From the NCBI GenBank assembly GCA_023014485.1, contig JAJOZX010000945.1, positions 124,001 to 188,000 of the forward strand: 64,000 nt of DNA, read 5' to 3'. Made by a program: the position numbers and the translations under genes. Below, in pieces: positions 11,245-23,090 of this stretch. The DNA comes from Bathynomus jamesi (lineage: Eukaryota; Arthropoda; Malacostraca; Isopoda; Cirolanidae). The first letter of the stretch is position 1. Each line of letters begins with the position of its first letter. The notes below the pieces were generated by a model. It was not told where the DNA came from, did not search any database, and was given only the letters and a program-made list of their open reading frames with translations.

Positions 11245-11768
11245 TTACAAGCGATACTCCTCTCTAAAGTCTGTTATAAACTCACGCAGCCCATTAGCCA
11301 CAACCTCACTACAAACTTCGTCATGATATATGTTAATATTATGGTAAAAATACTTAAGATTCTCCATGATGACAAGATGTACATTCTCAACCGTAGGGTA
11401 CGAGTAGTCGGTATGATGTAACATGACATAATATCTCATGTCACACCACTCATCAACAAGACTCACTATCCATAACCGTTGCTTATCTTCTGAACGTGTT
11501 GCTTCTTCTACTTCGCGGTATATGTGAGCCTTTATAAAGGTTACGTCTACAACATACTTCAATGCATCGTTTGTACTACGAAATCCTACAATGCCCTCGC
11601 CAGAATACCCGTAGAGTATTTGAACATCCTGGTCTTTCGCGCGGCTCAATGTAGCCTTAAACGTATCAAAGGAGGGGGAATAGGGAGTTTTTCAGTATCC
11701 ACCACATTTTGGCACTTTGCCGAATATCACTTCATAAACGTTGAACACGCAATATTAAAGGTAGCCAT
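11245..11768 (-). pseudogene. Polinton gene Y, unrecognised protein (copy A)
   Basis: Starts at ATG 11768 (MATFNIACSTFMK). A stop and a frameshift occur in the first 45 codons; from about 11649 the frame is open to the TAA at 11245. Landmarks are QDVQILYGYSGE, VGFRSTNDALKYVV, LVDEWCDMRYYVMLHHTDY and IYHDEVCSEVV; all have close counterparts at 58633-59128. The complete protein would be about 170 residues, soluble, rich in Tyr and His, with no motif I can name. It sits between the DNA polymerase and gene X on the same strand, with a GC-box motif 120 bp upstream. Confidence 0.55.
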
Positions 11769-11886
11769 TACTATTTTTTCTACGTGGTGAAATACACGTC
11801 TGAGCTCAAGGGTATGCAGAGATCATCTGAGCACGCAGGGATAGAGATATGCTTTGGTAGTAGCAGGACTCACGTTGTCGATCTTA

Positions 11887-11900
11887 CAGTGGGCGGAGCT
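11887..11900 (-). promoter_or_regulatory. GC-box motif upstream of gene Y
   Basis: CAGTGGGCGGAGCT lies about 120 bp before the ATG of gene Y. The same words occur upstream of the second copy of Y (59258-59271) and, as reverse complement, in the promoter of the right-end gene (39267-39280). Confidence 0.4.
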
Positions 11901-12067
11901 TAGCTTTTTACTGTAGACACACACACGCACGCAGGCAGAGGAGAAAATGAAACCTTAATTGAAACAAATATACATGATAAATAAACATATCAATAGAAAA
12001 TGAAACCTTAATTGAAACAAATATACATGATAAATAAACATATCAATACACATATATATAAATATAA
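11901..12067. other. spacer between polymerase and gene Y
   Basis: Contains a direct duplication of about 50 bp (GAAAATGAAACCTTAATTG ... ACATATCAAT, twice, 11940-12045). It is 3' of the polymerase stop codon. The second copy has the unit once. Confidence 0.5.
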
Positions 12068-13335
12068 TCAAGGATTAAGGTAGCCAAAGGGTACGATATC
12101 ATAGGTACCAGGCACCTGGTAACGCTTCCTATAGGCGTTACGGTATACCTTCGTGCCCCTAAGTTCCTTCACACACCACAGTTTCTGCACCCAAAAATTG
12201 TGCGTCCCCACAGTCAGATGGGGTAGCTGCGTATGCACCATCACCATACTCATCCTTGATCTCGTCAGTTAGCTCTCCGAGGAACTCCCCAATAGCGGGC
12301 ATGTATTCACCTTCCCTCGCTGTGAAAATCACGCTAACTATGTCAGCGAACAACACCCTCCGTCCAAGAGAGTGCAATAGGCCCCAATGTTTGATGTGGG
12401 CTTAGGCCGTTGTGAAACTGGCTACAGTTATGTTTGTAACCCGTGAGGTATCTGCAGCCAGTTCGGTGATGTACTTTATTATGTAAGTATTACCTACATT
12501 CACGATCTCCATAACCGCTTTATCGGGAGCGTTTGCATAATCTCAGACTTCACTAAAACTTTGTGCCAAATGAACGTTCCCTTTACCGGTATTATGTACA
12601 AACTTTCCCCAAAGACTGTTTAGACACAACTTTGCACTAAAGCGCTTGCCAGGATTCTTAAGAATTTGGGATCGGTCAAGCTGAATATAAGCCGTTTTTT
12701 CATCTTCGGTATCAACCCCTCGCGGATATCCTGACGCCTCAAACTTATCCTTCAAAAAAGCGTTTATATATGGTGTGAAAAGGTTGGGTAGCTTTTGAAA
12801 CCTCCACACCTCATGTATCTTCATTATTATATACCCATGGCGAACGGCTGAGGCCAGCTCAGGCCTTTTATATACACCTCTGATCCTACGTTGGTGGGTT
12901 GTATGGTAACAATCACCGTTGTTCTCTTCTGCGCACTTCACGCACAGGGGAAACATGAACTTGTGATCTATGACGACGGGTAAGATCGGCATCAATAAAT
13001 CGCGAGGGAGGAGCACGTCTACGATGGTTGGTATGGTGGGACCCACCATGTTTTCAGGTGCACCTATGGGGCACGGATTGTTCTTCATCACGTACGGGTA
13101 TAGAGAGCAAAAGTCGTAGTAGTGGAGCTTCACGCCCTCCGTAGACGGAAAGTATAGCTTGAAGGGATTTGTACACCCTGCAAACAAGCTCTCACCGCAT
13201 TTGAGGGGGGTCCAACACCATTGAACGTTTGATGGTCCTTATTTCTTCACGGTACTGTCCGTCTGTTTCCATCCGTGCATCATACTCATGCTCCCACAAG
13301 ACTTTGTGAGTGAACTGAGAGCCTATAAGTTGATC
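12068..13335 (-). pseudogene. polB: Polinton DNA polymerase B, C-terminal segment
   Basis: Polymerase domain of a protein-primed family-B DNA polymerase. Motif A is YYDFCSLYPYVM (near 13100), motif B is KLCLNSLWGKF (near 12610), and the motif C region near 12345 reads FADIVSV, where the family has YADTDSV; the second catalytic Asp is thus lost. Before motif A the sequence LWEHEYDARM marks the entry to the polymerase domain. A frameshift lies at about 13195, frame changes occur near 12540-12380, and a block present in the second copy (59580-59700) is missing around 12180-12200. It ends at TGA 12068-12070. The gene continues upstream at 17690 behind an inserted LINE. Confidence 0.85.
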
Positions 13336-13825
13336 GCGGGTGCGAGTCCATGCGAGGCTGTCGGCAGGGGATCTACAGATCTACAGAAGCTAAGGCTAAC
13401 AAAGACCTTAAGATCCACTCTAAGGTTAGCCCGAGGGAAAGGAAAGAGTAGGGGGTTAAGAGAAGAGAAGAAAATAAGGGGTTAAGGAGGAACACCTATC
13501 ACTCGTGGATTAACATTCATTCAGAAAAAGAGAAAAAAGAATCATCATCATCATCCGCCGGCCACTGCCGACAAGTCAGAAAAATAGTCGGAGAGAATAG
13601 GAGAGCGGTGAAAGATGAAAAGAAGTAAAATAAGAACGCTTACAAACCATGCAAACACAGTCTTAACTCACAGTCATACCATGCAAACTACAAACATGCA
13701 AGAAAAGAGAGTTACAGACATGCAAAGTAAGGAGAGGATAAGAAAAAAAAAGTAGGTAAAGTTAAACAAAAAGTGGGTTAGTTTACTCTACGAGCTACAT
13801 CTACGTTCGTGTTTGTCTAATTTTT

Positions 13826-16491
13826 TTATATTTTTTTTAATAATTTTATTGCTGGCATCACACGCTGGCATGTCACAAGCTGGCATTTATCGTCAACAAC
13901 AGACTCATCCTCGAGCACCACCCCCAGAGCTCCTGTTGCTAACTTTGTTTTTTTTATATTAAACAACGTTAATACTTTTAAAATGTCTGTCAAGACGGTT
14001 CTTAAACATATTAACGCTGGTAGAATGAACGACTGACGCGGGAAGATTATTCCATTTATCAATTACTTTAAACGTAAAGAAGTTTTTAGCGATATTAGTA
14101 ATGAAACGTCTGCCACGCAACTTAAATCCGTTATTGCGAGTATTACTATTATCGAAAGTGAACAATTTGTCAAAATTTACGTCATCGATGTTATTAACGA
14201 TTTTGAAAACTTCAATAAGCTCCCCCCTTAATCTTCTAGTTTCGAGTGAATACAGGTCTAACTCTTTAATCCTATCTTCATAAGGCTTATTGCGCAATGA
14301 CGGAATCAGTTTCGTGACACGACGTTGAACCCTTTCTAACCTATCAATATCCTCACGCAAGTACGGGCACCAAAACTGAACTGCATATTCTAAATGAGGC
14401 CTGACTAGGGACTTGCAAAGGGGCAATATAATATCCTTCGATTTAAATCGAAATTACGCGCTATGAAGCCTAACATCCTATTAGCTTTTGCGCAAGACTC
14501 CAGGCACTGGTTCCTAACCTTTAAATCCTTAGATACGCGTACGCCTAAATCTACTTCCTCGTCAACGCTGGCTAACTCCTTATCATCCATCGTGTACGTG
14601 TAATTATTGTTGCAAGAACCTATATGCAAAACTTTACATTTGTCTACGTTAAATTGCATCTGCCACTTATCCGTCCACTCCATAATCCTATTTACATCGT
14701 CTTGGAGCCTATTACTATCGTCCTCGTTAACAACCTTACCGCCTATTTTAGTATCGTCCGCGAATTTTTACACGTTACTAGTCAAACCTACATCTATGTC
14801 GTTAATGTAAATTACGAATAGCAATGGGCCTAACACTGAACCCTGTGGGACACCGCTACCTACATCTAACCACCCCGATTCACTACCATTAACTACGACC
14901 CTCTGTCTCCTAGCACGAAGCCATTCTTCTAACCAGTTAGCTACCTATAATTGCTAGCTACTGCGCGGTCGCCTTTTTTAAAAATAGGCGTGACGTTAGC
15001 TAATTTAAAGTCTTCAGGAATAATCCCTGTTTCGAGTGACTGATTAAAAATCTTCGTTAAGGGGCCTACGATAACTTCTTTCAAATCTTTCAAATGTCTG
15101 GGATAAAAAGCGTCAGGGCGTGGAGCCTTGCTAACTTTTAGCCTATCGATATAATGCGCAATCTCAGCCTCGTAAACAGTTATTTCATCCAAAATAGTCT
15201 CGCTACTAAATGGAACGATATCGTCCACGTCGGGGACATTATTTACGTCTTCTACGGCAAAAACTGTCGCAAAAAAGTTATTGAAAATACCCGCCATCGC
15301 CTGAGCGTCAGAAGCCAAAGCGCCATTAACATCCACTAGAGGCCCTATGTTATCTTTTACGGCTTACGATTATTAACGTATTCAAAAAACTTTTTTGGAT
15401 TATGTTTACTATCCGCAGCTATAAGTATCTCTAAATTACGCTTGGCATTCCTAACTGATCTTTTAACCTGACGTCTAAGCTCGATATATCTATTAAAGTT
15501 AGCTGCAGTGCCATTGCGCTTACTAAGTCTATACACTCTATTACGCTTGTTTATAAACTCTCCTATTTCCCTAGTCCACCACTTCGGCCTACCACGATTT
15601 CTAGCGCACTTGGGCCTACGAGGAATAAACTCCCTTTCAATATTCCTAAAACTTTCTTCAAACGCCAACCAACGCAAATTTGTGTCATTGCCCATAAATA
15701 AGTTTTCCCAGTCCACTACTCTCATCCTATCCGCAAAACTATCAAAATTAGCCCTACGAAAATCAGGGACTTCTATTACGTTACTGTCCTGAGTGTTTTC
15801 TATCAATAACTTAAACCTAAGAATTTGATGATCACTACATCCTAAACTCTCGCCTACTTCTAAACCTTCGACTATATTCTCGCCGTTCGTCATCACCAAA
15901 TCTAAAATATTGACACCGCGCGTTGGTTCGGTAACTATCTGTCGTAAAAGTTATCGTCCATAAACTCAACCAATCTCAAACCCTCCTCATTACCAGTAAA
16001 ATTCTCGTAATTAACATTAGGGCAGTTAAAGTCTCCGACAATTATACTATTCCGATTGTCAATAAAATTAACAAGAAGTGAGTAAAATCTAGTATCTGCA
16101 TCGAGGGGTTGAACGGGAGGTCTATAAACAACAAAAAATTAAAACTAATACTACGCGCCCTAACTTCAACACATATCGCATTAAATGCTGCCGGAAAATC
16201 TAACGTAACCTCGATAGCCCTAAGGAAATTACGAATGTACAGCAAAACGCCTCCACCAAACCTATGTAACCTATCATTAGTAAAGAGTTTAAAACCCGGT
16301 ATATCAAGTTCCCCCAACAAGTCCCGAGTCACGGTATTTAACCAAGTTTCAGTGATAGCAACTATATCATAGTTGCCGGAATAAATTATAGCCTTAAATT
16401 CATTTAATTTATATCTAATACTACGCGCGTTACAATAAAAGACGTTTAAGTTATTCTTTACCACGGGCCCGCGTTTTAAACTATTTATCAC
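13826..16491 (-). pseudogene. LINE ORF2: endonuclease and reverse transcriptase, RT core deleted
   Basis: The endonuclease begins near 16450 with LNVFYCNARSIRYKLNEF and has TETWLN and GGGVLLYIRN; further on are GCSDHQILRF and the linker RRPKCARNRGRPKWWTREI. The RT starts at about 15300 and reaches [13 protein letters not shown] at 14945. It then jumps to NWLEEW-type sequence, so the fingers and palm with motif A are missing (about 90-100 residues by comparison with the LINE at 36.7 kb). The FADDTKI active-site box near 14755 is still present, but a stop codon stands just before it. The C-terminal part (RPHLEYAVQFWCP, IDKWNNLPASVV) runs to 13830. Several frameshifts; the copy cannot encode active enzyme. 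Confidence 0.8.
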
Positions 16492-16494
16492 GTC

Positions 16495-17525
16495 GGGCCC
16501 GCGTTCCCTGGACCCACAACGTTTAAAGAAGGCTTCGACCTATACAGCTTTCGCACCTTTTCGTCTATTAACCTACCTAGCCTAGCATTACCTTTTTCAT
16601 TAAAATGCACCCCCATCTTTTATAAAAAGGCTAGGATCACTGAATTCGGACCACAGCTTTACGAAGGGTACATTTTCCTCAGCACAAATCTCTTCTAATT
16701 TATTATTCAAGAATATTGTTTTTGACGTAATCCTAAGACCCAACCCGTGCCTAGGGGTAATACCTAGAACTAAAGACCTATGTGACCTCGCCTTCAGAGA
16801 CCTAATTAACCCCCTATATCTCTCCAAAAGGTCAGGCACTCTCGTATCGGGCCTATACGAGTCGTTGCCTCCTACCATCGTCACCAACATTGAGTGACGG
16901 GAGGCAACGTCAATCCTATCCACTTCGTCTCCAACTCTGTCAACCCTGGCCCCTGGGAGACAGACCCTCCTCCTCTTGGTTGGATGCCGTTCAACGAACT
17001 CTTTGTCCATGTGGCGCACTAAAGAGTCCCCGATTAAAATAGTTTCCCCCTCATTCACGTCCCTTTCCAAATGGGCGAAAGGGTTCGAAACCTCGATACG
17101 GGGGGGGGATTCCTATCACCTAACGTACGAGGACTAGCTCCACCCTTAACCTCTCTATATCCCTCGCTATCTACTACTCTCGGACTAACCTTAACCTCTT
17201 CCTCAACTCTACTCAACCTTCCCGACAAGCTACCTAAACTAGAAACTAGGTTACGCACCTCACCCTTCAAATTACTAACGTCATCAACGTTAGTATTGGT
17301 TCGGCTTCCGTCAACCGTAGCCCTACCGCTGCCCTCATCGAGCGTTGCAAGTCTTTCGGTTACCTCAGGTACACTGCGTTTTATGTCAACTAATTCCTCC
17401 ATGAACTCGCAAAAGAAACAAACTGATCTATCGGTAATCGCCATTGGACCGCCGTTATAATCCCCAAATTCCGAATACCACCGGTTTACCCTACACCTAA
17501 CACACGACGCTTTCTGCGACGGCAT
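16495..17525 (-). pseudogene. LINE ORF1 with zinc knuckle and GDSL esterase domain
   Basis: The frame opens at 17525 with MPSQKASCVRCRVNRWYSEF and a later CFFCEF, a C4-type knuckle. A region predicted to be helical or coiled (17400-17150) and a Ser/Pro-rich linker follow. After a shift of frame near 17060 the esterase-like domain starts with ILIGDSLVRHMD, holding the GDS nucleophile block, then VTMVGGND and the C-terminal LFIKDGG-VHFNEKG region with the catalytic Asp/His pair typical of SGNH hydrolases. A second shift lies near 16605. CR1-group ORF1 proteins bind RNA; the role of their esterase is unsettled. Confidence 0.7.
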
Positions 17526-17689
17526 CGCGCAGTTAAAAATTAGTTTAAACCGTCACAGGTATAAGTTAAATTAAGCCGGCACGCTATGAAAACTTCTAAA
17601 TCGCTAAAAACCACTAATATTCAATTACTTAACTATAACAACGTAAATTTAAACGCAAATATATAAAATTCAAAACTATCCAAAAGTAA

Positions 17690-18602
17690 AATTCTCAGCA
17701 ATATACAAAAGTAGATGCAAAATCAAAGAGCTCAGGAAATGCGTCCGTTCAGTACAGAGTCTGGCTGACGAATCTTCCATAAAGGTCCCCTGTGACGGCA
17801 CATTCAGCGCGCGGGCATCCATGCCACCAGCAGCGTTAAAAGAATAAACAGTCTTCTCACCAGTTGCTGGATCCTCACTTTGGCCGTCAACCCCAAAAAA
17901 CACGAGCATTAACCTTAATGGGTACTTCACCCGTGTTGCGGGCATGTTTTATATATACCCCGGTCTGTTGTTGTAGGTGTATGAGCCAGTAAATAGCCTT
18001 GTGCCCATAAATGCGGGGGTTGTTTCTGTGAATGATTGCTAAGGTGTCTTTAGGCATGAAGTTATTCTTGAACACCGTAAAATATAATGAGGCGATCGTG
18101 GTCGCGACTTGCAGCGGATAGCATTTGAAACGGGTTATGTACATCCTTCTAAAGGCTTGAAAGCATACTCTAATTACATGTACGTCATTCACGCAATAAC
18201 TTTCGCATTCATCGGCTATATTGTATGCTTTAGCTTCATTAAAACTGTTGCAGTAGCAGTTAAAATCTTCACGCTCACTATGACTCATGTTGGTGTACTT
18301 AAAGTAATGTTTGGGTGGAGGTAGTCCTACGTAATTTAAAGTCTCGTTAGTGAGGAATGTGTAAGAGAAATATCCTTTTGAAACTTCAGCGGCTACGCCC
18401 ATGACCTTGGGCAGCTTTGCTAATTTACAAGGTGTGAACCGTAGGGTGTCTTTAAACTGTACACACCTCTTATCTGCATCTGTATTAGTTTGTTGCCTCT
18501 TTTCAAGGGATCACCTGTAAATATCGCAGACGACTCGTGTTCATGCAGCTCCTTATAAAGGAACTTTATGTAAAATTTCGCCCCGTTATGGGCAAGAATA
18601 TA
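17690..18602 (-). pseudogene. polB: Polinton DNA polymerase B, exonuclease-region segment
   Basis: Middle part of the polymerase, between the mariner remnant and the LINE. From 18602 the frame gives LYILAHNGAKFYIKFLYKEL, which corresponds to the exonuclease Exo II block with its His-Asn, then an in-frame stretch to about 18420. After a shift the next frame opens with KGYFSYTFLTNETLNYVGLP, a hallmark of Polinton polymerases, followed by CESYCVNDVHVIRVCF (Exo III-like Tyr/Asp) and PLQVATTIASL. The final part (GEKTVYSF) leads to the LINE insertion point. The usual WHGC motif after it is frameshifted. Confidence 0.8.
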
Positions 18603-19085
18603 CAGGGTGTACATAAAGTCAGGATCTATTTTTGTGAAGCACTTGGAAATTATATGGAATTCAATCATAAAATGATAAAGTGGTAACATTTATTAAATAA
18701 TTAAGAGTAGGATTCGACGTGACGCCCATCAGTATCCCTGCACAGCTCAAATCGTTCCGCAGCATTTCTAAACACATTCTGGAGCATTTGCGGGGTTATG
18801 TTATCTGCAGCAGTTCGTATACGTGTACGTAAGTTTTCAAGACTCGTAATCTTCGTCTGATAGACGTGCGATTTGATAAAGCCCCATGCAAAGAAATCTA
18901 AAGGGGTTAAATCTGGTGATCTCGCTGGCCAAGGTCTGTTGCTTCCGCGTCCGATCCAGCGATTTGGAAAACGTCCATTTAGATAATCCTGAACAATTTT
19001 GGCATAGTGACAAGGAGCACCATCATGTTGATAGACGACGGGGATAGGATTGTTTCTATATCGTAGTACACGGTTGTACAAGGGC
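18603..19085 (-). mobile_element. mariner-type remnant inserted in polB
   Basis: The terminus CAGGGTGTACATAAAGTCAGG starts at 18603 directly after TA. A minus frame (19081-18701) encodes the C-terminal half of a Tc1/mariner-superfamily transposase: YQHDGAPCHYA with the second catalytic Asp, then [20 protein letters not shown] with the third. Only the first Asp and the DNA-binding half are missing. No second terminal repeat is present at the other side, where polymerase sequence resumes at about 19086. It is related to, but clearly distinct from, the copy at 35611-36365. Confidence 0.7.
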
Positions 19086-19118
19086 TATTTTTAGGTTTAG
19101 CATCTTTCATATAACATA

Positions 19119-20809
19119 TGTAAAAATGGACAATGAATAATCAATATTCATTTTTACATAAGAACCAAAATCGCTTAACGCGAGTTTGGATAATAATTTT
19201 ACTTGTGGCTTCCTATTTTTGATCGTGTCAAAACCCTACGATCTACCATACCTATGGTTTAGTCGTATCCATTTTTATTTGTTATGGAAGTTATTAATTA
19301 ATTATGATTGTCTTGCATCTCACCCTCGTCCCTAGATTATGCATACACATTGCATATAACTCTTTGCCTCTAATTCGTTCTTGTAAATCTTCCTAATAAT
19401 GATTTGTATTATACGTACAAAATTCAATAACTATGACGTCATAAAGTAACTTAATTCTCTTCACGTTTTCCATACCTTGAACACTGAATCACGTATTTAG
19501 TATTTGGACATCTTCCGTATTGAATGTATGGTAAATTCCTTAATAATAATAATAATAATAATAATAATCATAATAATAATAATAATAAAAAGAAACTTCA
19601 TTCTCTATACATCCTTAGTTATGTTGTTTCCTACCTATTGTCTACTGATACCTATCAACCTATCAGTCCATATTTTACGCGTCTCTATATTACGCACACA
19701 ACCTATTGGATTATGTACATGTAAAATACGTCCACATATATTTTTTTATATTATTTTTTTTAAGTGCGTTCAACCCTCACAAGGCATTCATTAGGCTTAC
19801 AGTAGTTAAATGCTCAAATTCGCGAATCAGCAGAACCGAACGTTTCTAAGATAAACATCCCCTTTCGCTCTGATCCAAATTTATAACATGTTAAACATAT
19901 TATACATATTATGTATATAAATCTATATCATGTGTGCCATGTACTTTGTATTATATTTCTAACATCTTAATTGTCTATTAATATGAAACACTGTAAAAAC
20001 AAAACAAAGCTATAGTAACTGTTTAATTGTAATTAACTAATACTTTAATTAATAATAACTTGTAATGTACTTCAATGAAACTATAATTGAATGTAATGAC
20101 TATATATAATGTAAGAATGTACTTTAATAGAACTGTAAGGGACAATCATAAGCGAATGGGAAGTAATCCATAATCGAAATCATAATTGTAATAAACCCAA
20201 ACAAAAATGTACTCAGTCGTGAAATATCGCCTTCAGAAATGAAGACGTGGCAAAGAAAAATAAGATTAGTTTTTATTTTTATTTTTATTTTTTTTATTTG
20301 GAAACTTTCAAACACCTGATCGTGTTTAAAAGGGGGGAAACTTAACCTCCAACTGCCATCCCCCAACATTCAGGCATATTTTATACATGTATTTGTAAAA
20401 TGAAGGACACTTCATTACGAGACTCTGCCTTGGTCACTGCTAAGAGACTCCCCTGGTTAGCAGCCTCGCTGCGGGGGGGGGGGGCAGAGGCCCCTTGCCT
20501 CCTTAATATTTTTAGATTCCGGCCTGAGCTATGGTCGAAAGAGGTCGAACCTCTACCCCTGTAAATTCAGAGCAATAACTGTAAATTTTTAAGAAGTAAA
20601 TTTACAGTAAGAGAAACTTTTTATTTTCCCCCTCGAGTTGGGCTATCGTCAGAGGAACTTAGTAAAGTCGATAAGTTATAAAGTATCAGAGAAAGAATTA
20701 GAAAATTATAGAAGAAAAGCATCAGAAGAAATATCCGTTGCAGCCTCCTAACCAGAACCCCCCCGTCGAATCCGAACCGAACCCAGGGCCATAGACGGAG
20801 GGGTTAACA
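19119..20809 (+). repeat. 5' LTR
   Basis: 1,691 bp, TGT...ACA. It starts with a hairpin (TGTAAAAATGG ... CATTTTTACA), has an (AAT)n run near 19545-19590, and the GC-rich TTAGCAGCCTCGCTGCGGGG near 20457. Differences from the 3' LTR are rare: G-run length near 20475 and 27267, TATGTATA versus TATTTATA near 19910, and AAT copy number. Confidence 0.9.
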
Positions 20810-20811
20810 GC

Positions 20812-20829
20812 TGGCGACCCTTTACCAGG
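20812..20829 (+). other. primer-binding site
   Basis: TGGCGACCCTTTACCAGG begins two bases after the 5' LTR. TGG followed by a tRNA 3'-end complement is the standard arrangement; TGGCGACC is used by several Gypsy-type elements and is usually attributed to tRNA-Arg, but I did not verify a matching tRNA. Confidence 0.75.
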
Positions 20830-20830
20830 A

Positions 20831-20930
20831 TAAGAAGAAGATTTATAAAAGAAGATTTATAAAAGAAGATTTATAAAAGAAGATTTATAAGAAGATTTAT
20901 AAAAGAAGATTTATAAAAGAAGATTTATCA
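20831..20930 (+). repeat. minisatellite, 16-bp unit
   Basis: About six copies of an AGAAGATTTATAAA unit, just behind the primer-binding site. Confidence 0.85.
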
Positions 20931-21236
20931 GGATAAAACCATTTGACCGGCGTGTCACGATTTCTAGTTCGTAACATCCACCCTTGACCGGTGTGTCACG
21001 ACTCCAAGTTCTCCACGCCTAGTTTTCATCCAAGAACAAGTGGCCAGCAAGACACGTCTTCAGGACACGTCTCTAAGGATTTCCCCAGAGAAAATTTTGT
21101 TAAGTACATTTTGTTTTCTTAAGTAATTTATAAACACTTGAAAAGTCAGTATTATTAACAGTTAATAATGAGTATTAAGTCAGAATTTACAAGAAACACA
21201 GTGAACACTTCAGACACTAGTGATACATTTTCCTTA

Positions 21237-21590
21237 GTGTAACAGAGTTAATTGTAACAGAGAGTTAATTGTAACAGAGAGTTAATTGTAACAGAGAGTT
21301 AAATGTAACAGAGAGTTAATTGTAACAGAGAGTTAATTGTAACAGAGAGTTAATTTCAAAAGAGAGTTAATTGTAACAGAGTTAATTGTAACAGAGTTAA
21401 TTTCAAAAGAGAGTTAATTTCAAAAGAGAGTTAATTTCAAAAGAGAGTTAATTTCAAAAGAGAGTTAATTTCAAAAGAGAGTTAATTTCAAAAGAGAGTT
21501 AATTTCAAAAGAGAGTTAATTTCAAAAGAGAGTTAATTTCAAAAGAGAGTTAATTTCAAAAGAGAGTTAATTTCAAAGAGAGTTAATTTC
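21237..21590 (+). repeat. minisatellite, 16-17-bp unit, two variants
   Basis: About twenty copies of AGAGTTAATTGTAACAG, then AGAGTTAATTTCAAA. The switch from one variant to the other within the array indicates local expansion of each. Confidence 0.9.
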
Positions 21591-21775
21591 AGTTATTTTC
21601 ACTGTTATATTCAGTATAGAATAATTTTATTTTATGTACCAAACATAATAATACCAGAGTGAAATGTTGTTTACATTTTATATTTTTGTTTGCAAATTTT
21701 TTCAATTACTGAATTGAATTGACTTGCAAATTAAGAGAGAGTGTTTATAGAGAGTTTATAGATTTAGAGAGATAT

Positions 21776-23090
21776 TTGAAGTCAGTTTTAGTTGCAAAGA
21801 AGTTGCAAGTCAGTTTTGAAGTCAGTTTTAGTTGCAAAGAAGTTGCAAGTCAGTTTTGAAGTCAGTTTTAGTTGAAAAGAAGTTGCAAGTCAGTTTTGAA
21901 GTCAGTTTTAGTTGCAAAGAAGTTGCAAGTCAGTTTTGAAGTCAGTTTTAGTTGCAAAGAAGTTGCAAGTCAGTTTTAGTTGCAAAGAAGTTGCAAGTCA
22001 GTTTTAGTTGCAAAGAAGTTGCAAGTCAGTTTTAGTTGCAAAGAAGTTGCAAGTCAGTTTTAGTTGCAAAGAAGTTGCAAGTCAGTTTTGAAGTAAGTTT
22101 TAGTTGCAAAGAAGTTGCAAAGAAGTTTTGAAGTCAGTTTTAGTTGCAAAGAAATTGCAAGTCAGTTTTAGTTGCAAAGAAGTTGCAAATAAGTTTTGAA
22201 GTCAGTTTTCGTTGCAAAGAAGTTGCAAGTCAGTTTTCGTTGCAAAGAAGTTGCAAGTCAGTTTTGAAGTCAGTTTTAGTTGCAAAGAAGTTGCAAGTCA
22301 GTTTTGAAGTCAGTTTTAGTTGCAAAGAAGTTGCAAGTCAGTTTTAGTTGCAAAGAAGTTGCAAGTCAGTTTTAGTTGCAAAGAAGTTGCAAGTCAGTTT
22401 TAGTTGCAAAGAAGTTGCAAGTCAGTTTTAGTTGCAAAGAAGTTGCAAGTCAGTTTTGAAGTCAGTTTTAGTTGCAAAGAAGTTGCAAGTCAGTTTTGAA
22501 GTCAGTTTTAGTTGAAAAGAAGTTGCAAGTCAGTTTTGAAGTCAGTTTTAGTTGCAAAGAAGTTGAAAGTCAGTTTTGAAGTAAGTTTTAGTTGCAAAGA
22601 AGTTGCAAAGAAGTTTTGAAGTCAGTTTTAGTTGCAAAGAAGTTGCAAGTCAGTTTTAGTTGCAAAGAAGTTGCAAAGAAGTTTTGAAGTCAGTTTTCGT
22701 TGCAAAGAAGTTGCAAGTCAGTTTTGAAGTCAGTTTTCGTTGCAAAGAAGTTGCAAGTCAGTTTTGAAGTCAGTTTTAGTTGCAAAGAAGTTGCAAGTCA
22801 GTTTTGAAGTCAGTTTTAGTTGCAAAGAAGTTGCAAGTCAGTTTTAGTTGCAAAGAAGTTGCAAGTCAGTTTTAGTTGCAAAGAAGTTGCAAGTCAGTTT
22901 TAGTTGCAAAGAAGTTGCAATTCAGTTTTGAAGTCAGTTTTAGTTGCAAAGAAGTTGCAAGTCAGTTTTGAAGTCAGTTTTAGTTGCAAAAAAGTTGCAA
23001 GTCAGTTTTGAAGTCATTTTTCGTTGCAAATAAGTTGCAAGTCAGTTTTGAAGTCAGTTTTCGTTGCAAATAAGTTGCAAATCAGTTTTC
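21776..23090 (+). repeat. 1.3-kb minisatellite with higher-order structure
   Basis: The base unit is GTTTTAGTTGCAAAGAAG followed by TTGCAAGTCA (28 bp), often extended by GTTTTGAAGTCA to 40-43 bp. Blocks of 28-bp and 43-bp units alternate, and a whole block order appears duplicated (about 21.78-22.45 kb against 22.26-22.95 kb). Frames open through it only because the unit lacks stops in one phase. Confidence 0.9.

Larger units (their letters stand above)
13336..17690 (-). mobile_element. CR1-like non-LTR retrotransposon inserted in polB
   Basis: The polymerase frame stops matching at about 13335 and resumes at about 17690. Between them is a minus-strand LINE with two reading frames: ORF1 (zinc knuckle, coiled region, GDSL-type esterase) and ORF2 (endonuclease plus reverse transcriptase). 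ORF1 with an SGNH/GDSL esterase is typical of the CR1/L2/Rex group. 17526-17690 is 5' UTR-like AT-rich sequence. 13336-13825 has no coding content but includes an (ATC)n run at about 13540 and is presumably 3' UTR or an extra insertion. Exact ends and target duplication were not resolved. Confidence 0.75.

Noticed and set aside
19504..19794. Asn- or Ile-rich frames in both LTRs
   Set aside because: Translation of an (AAT)n run; frame and length change with repeat number between the two LTRs.
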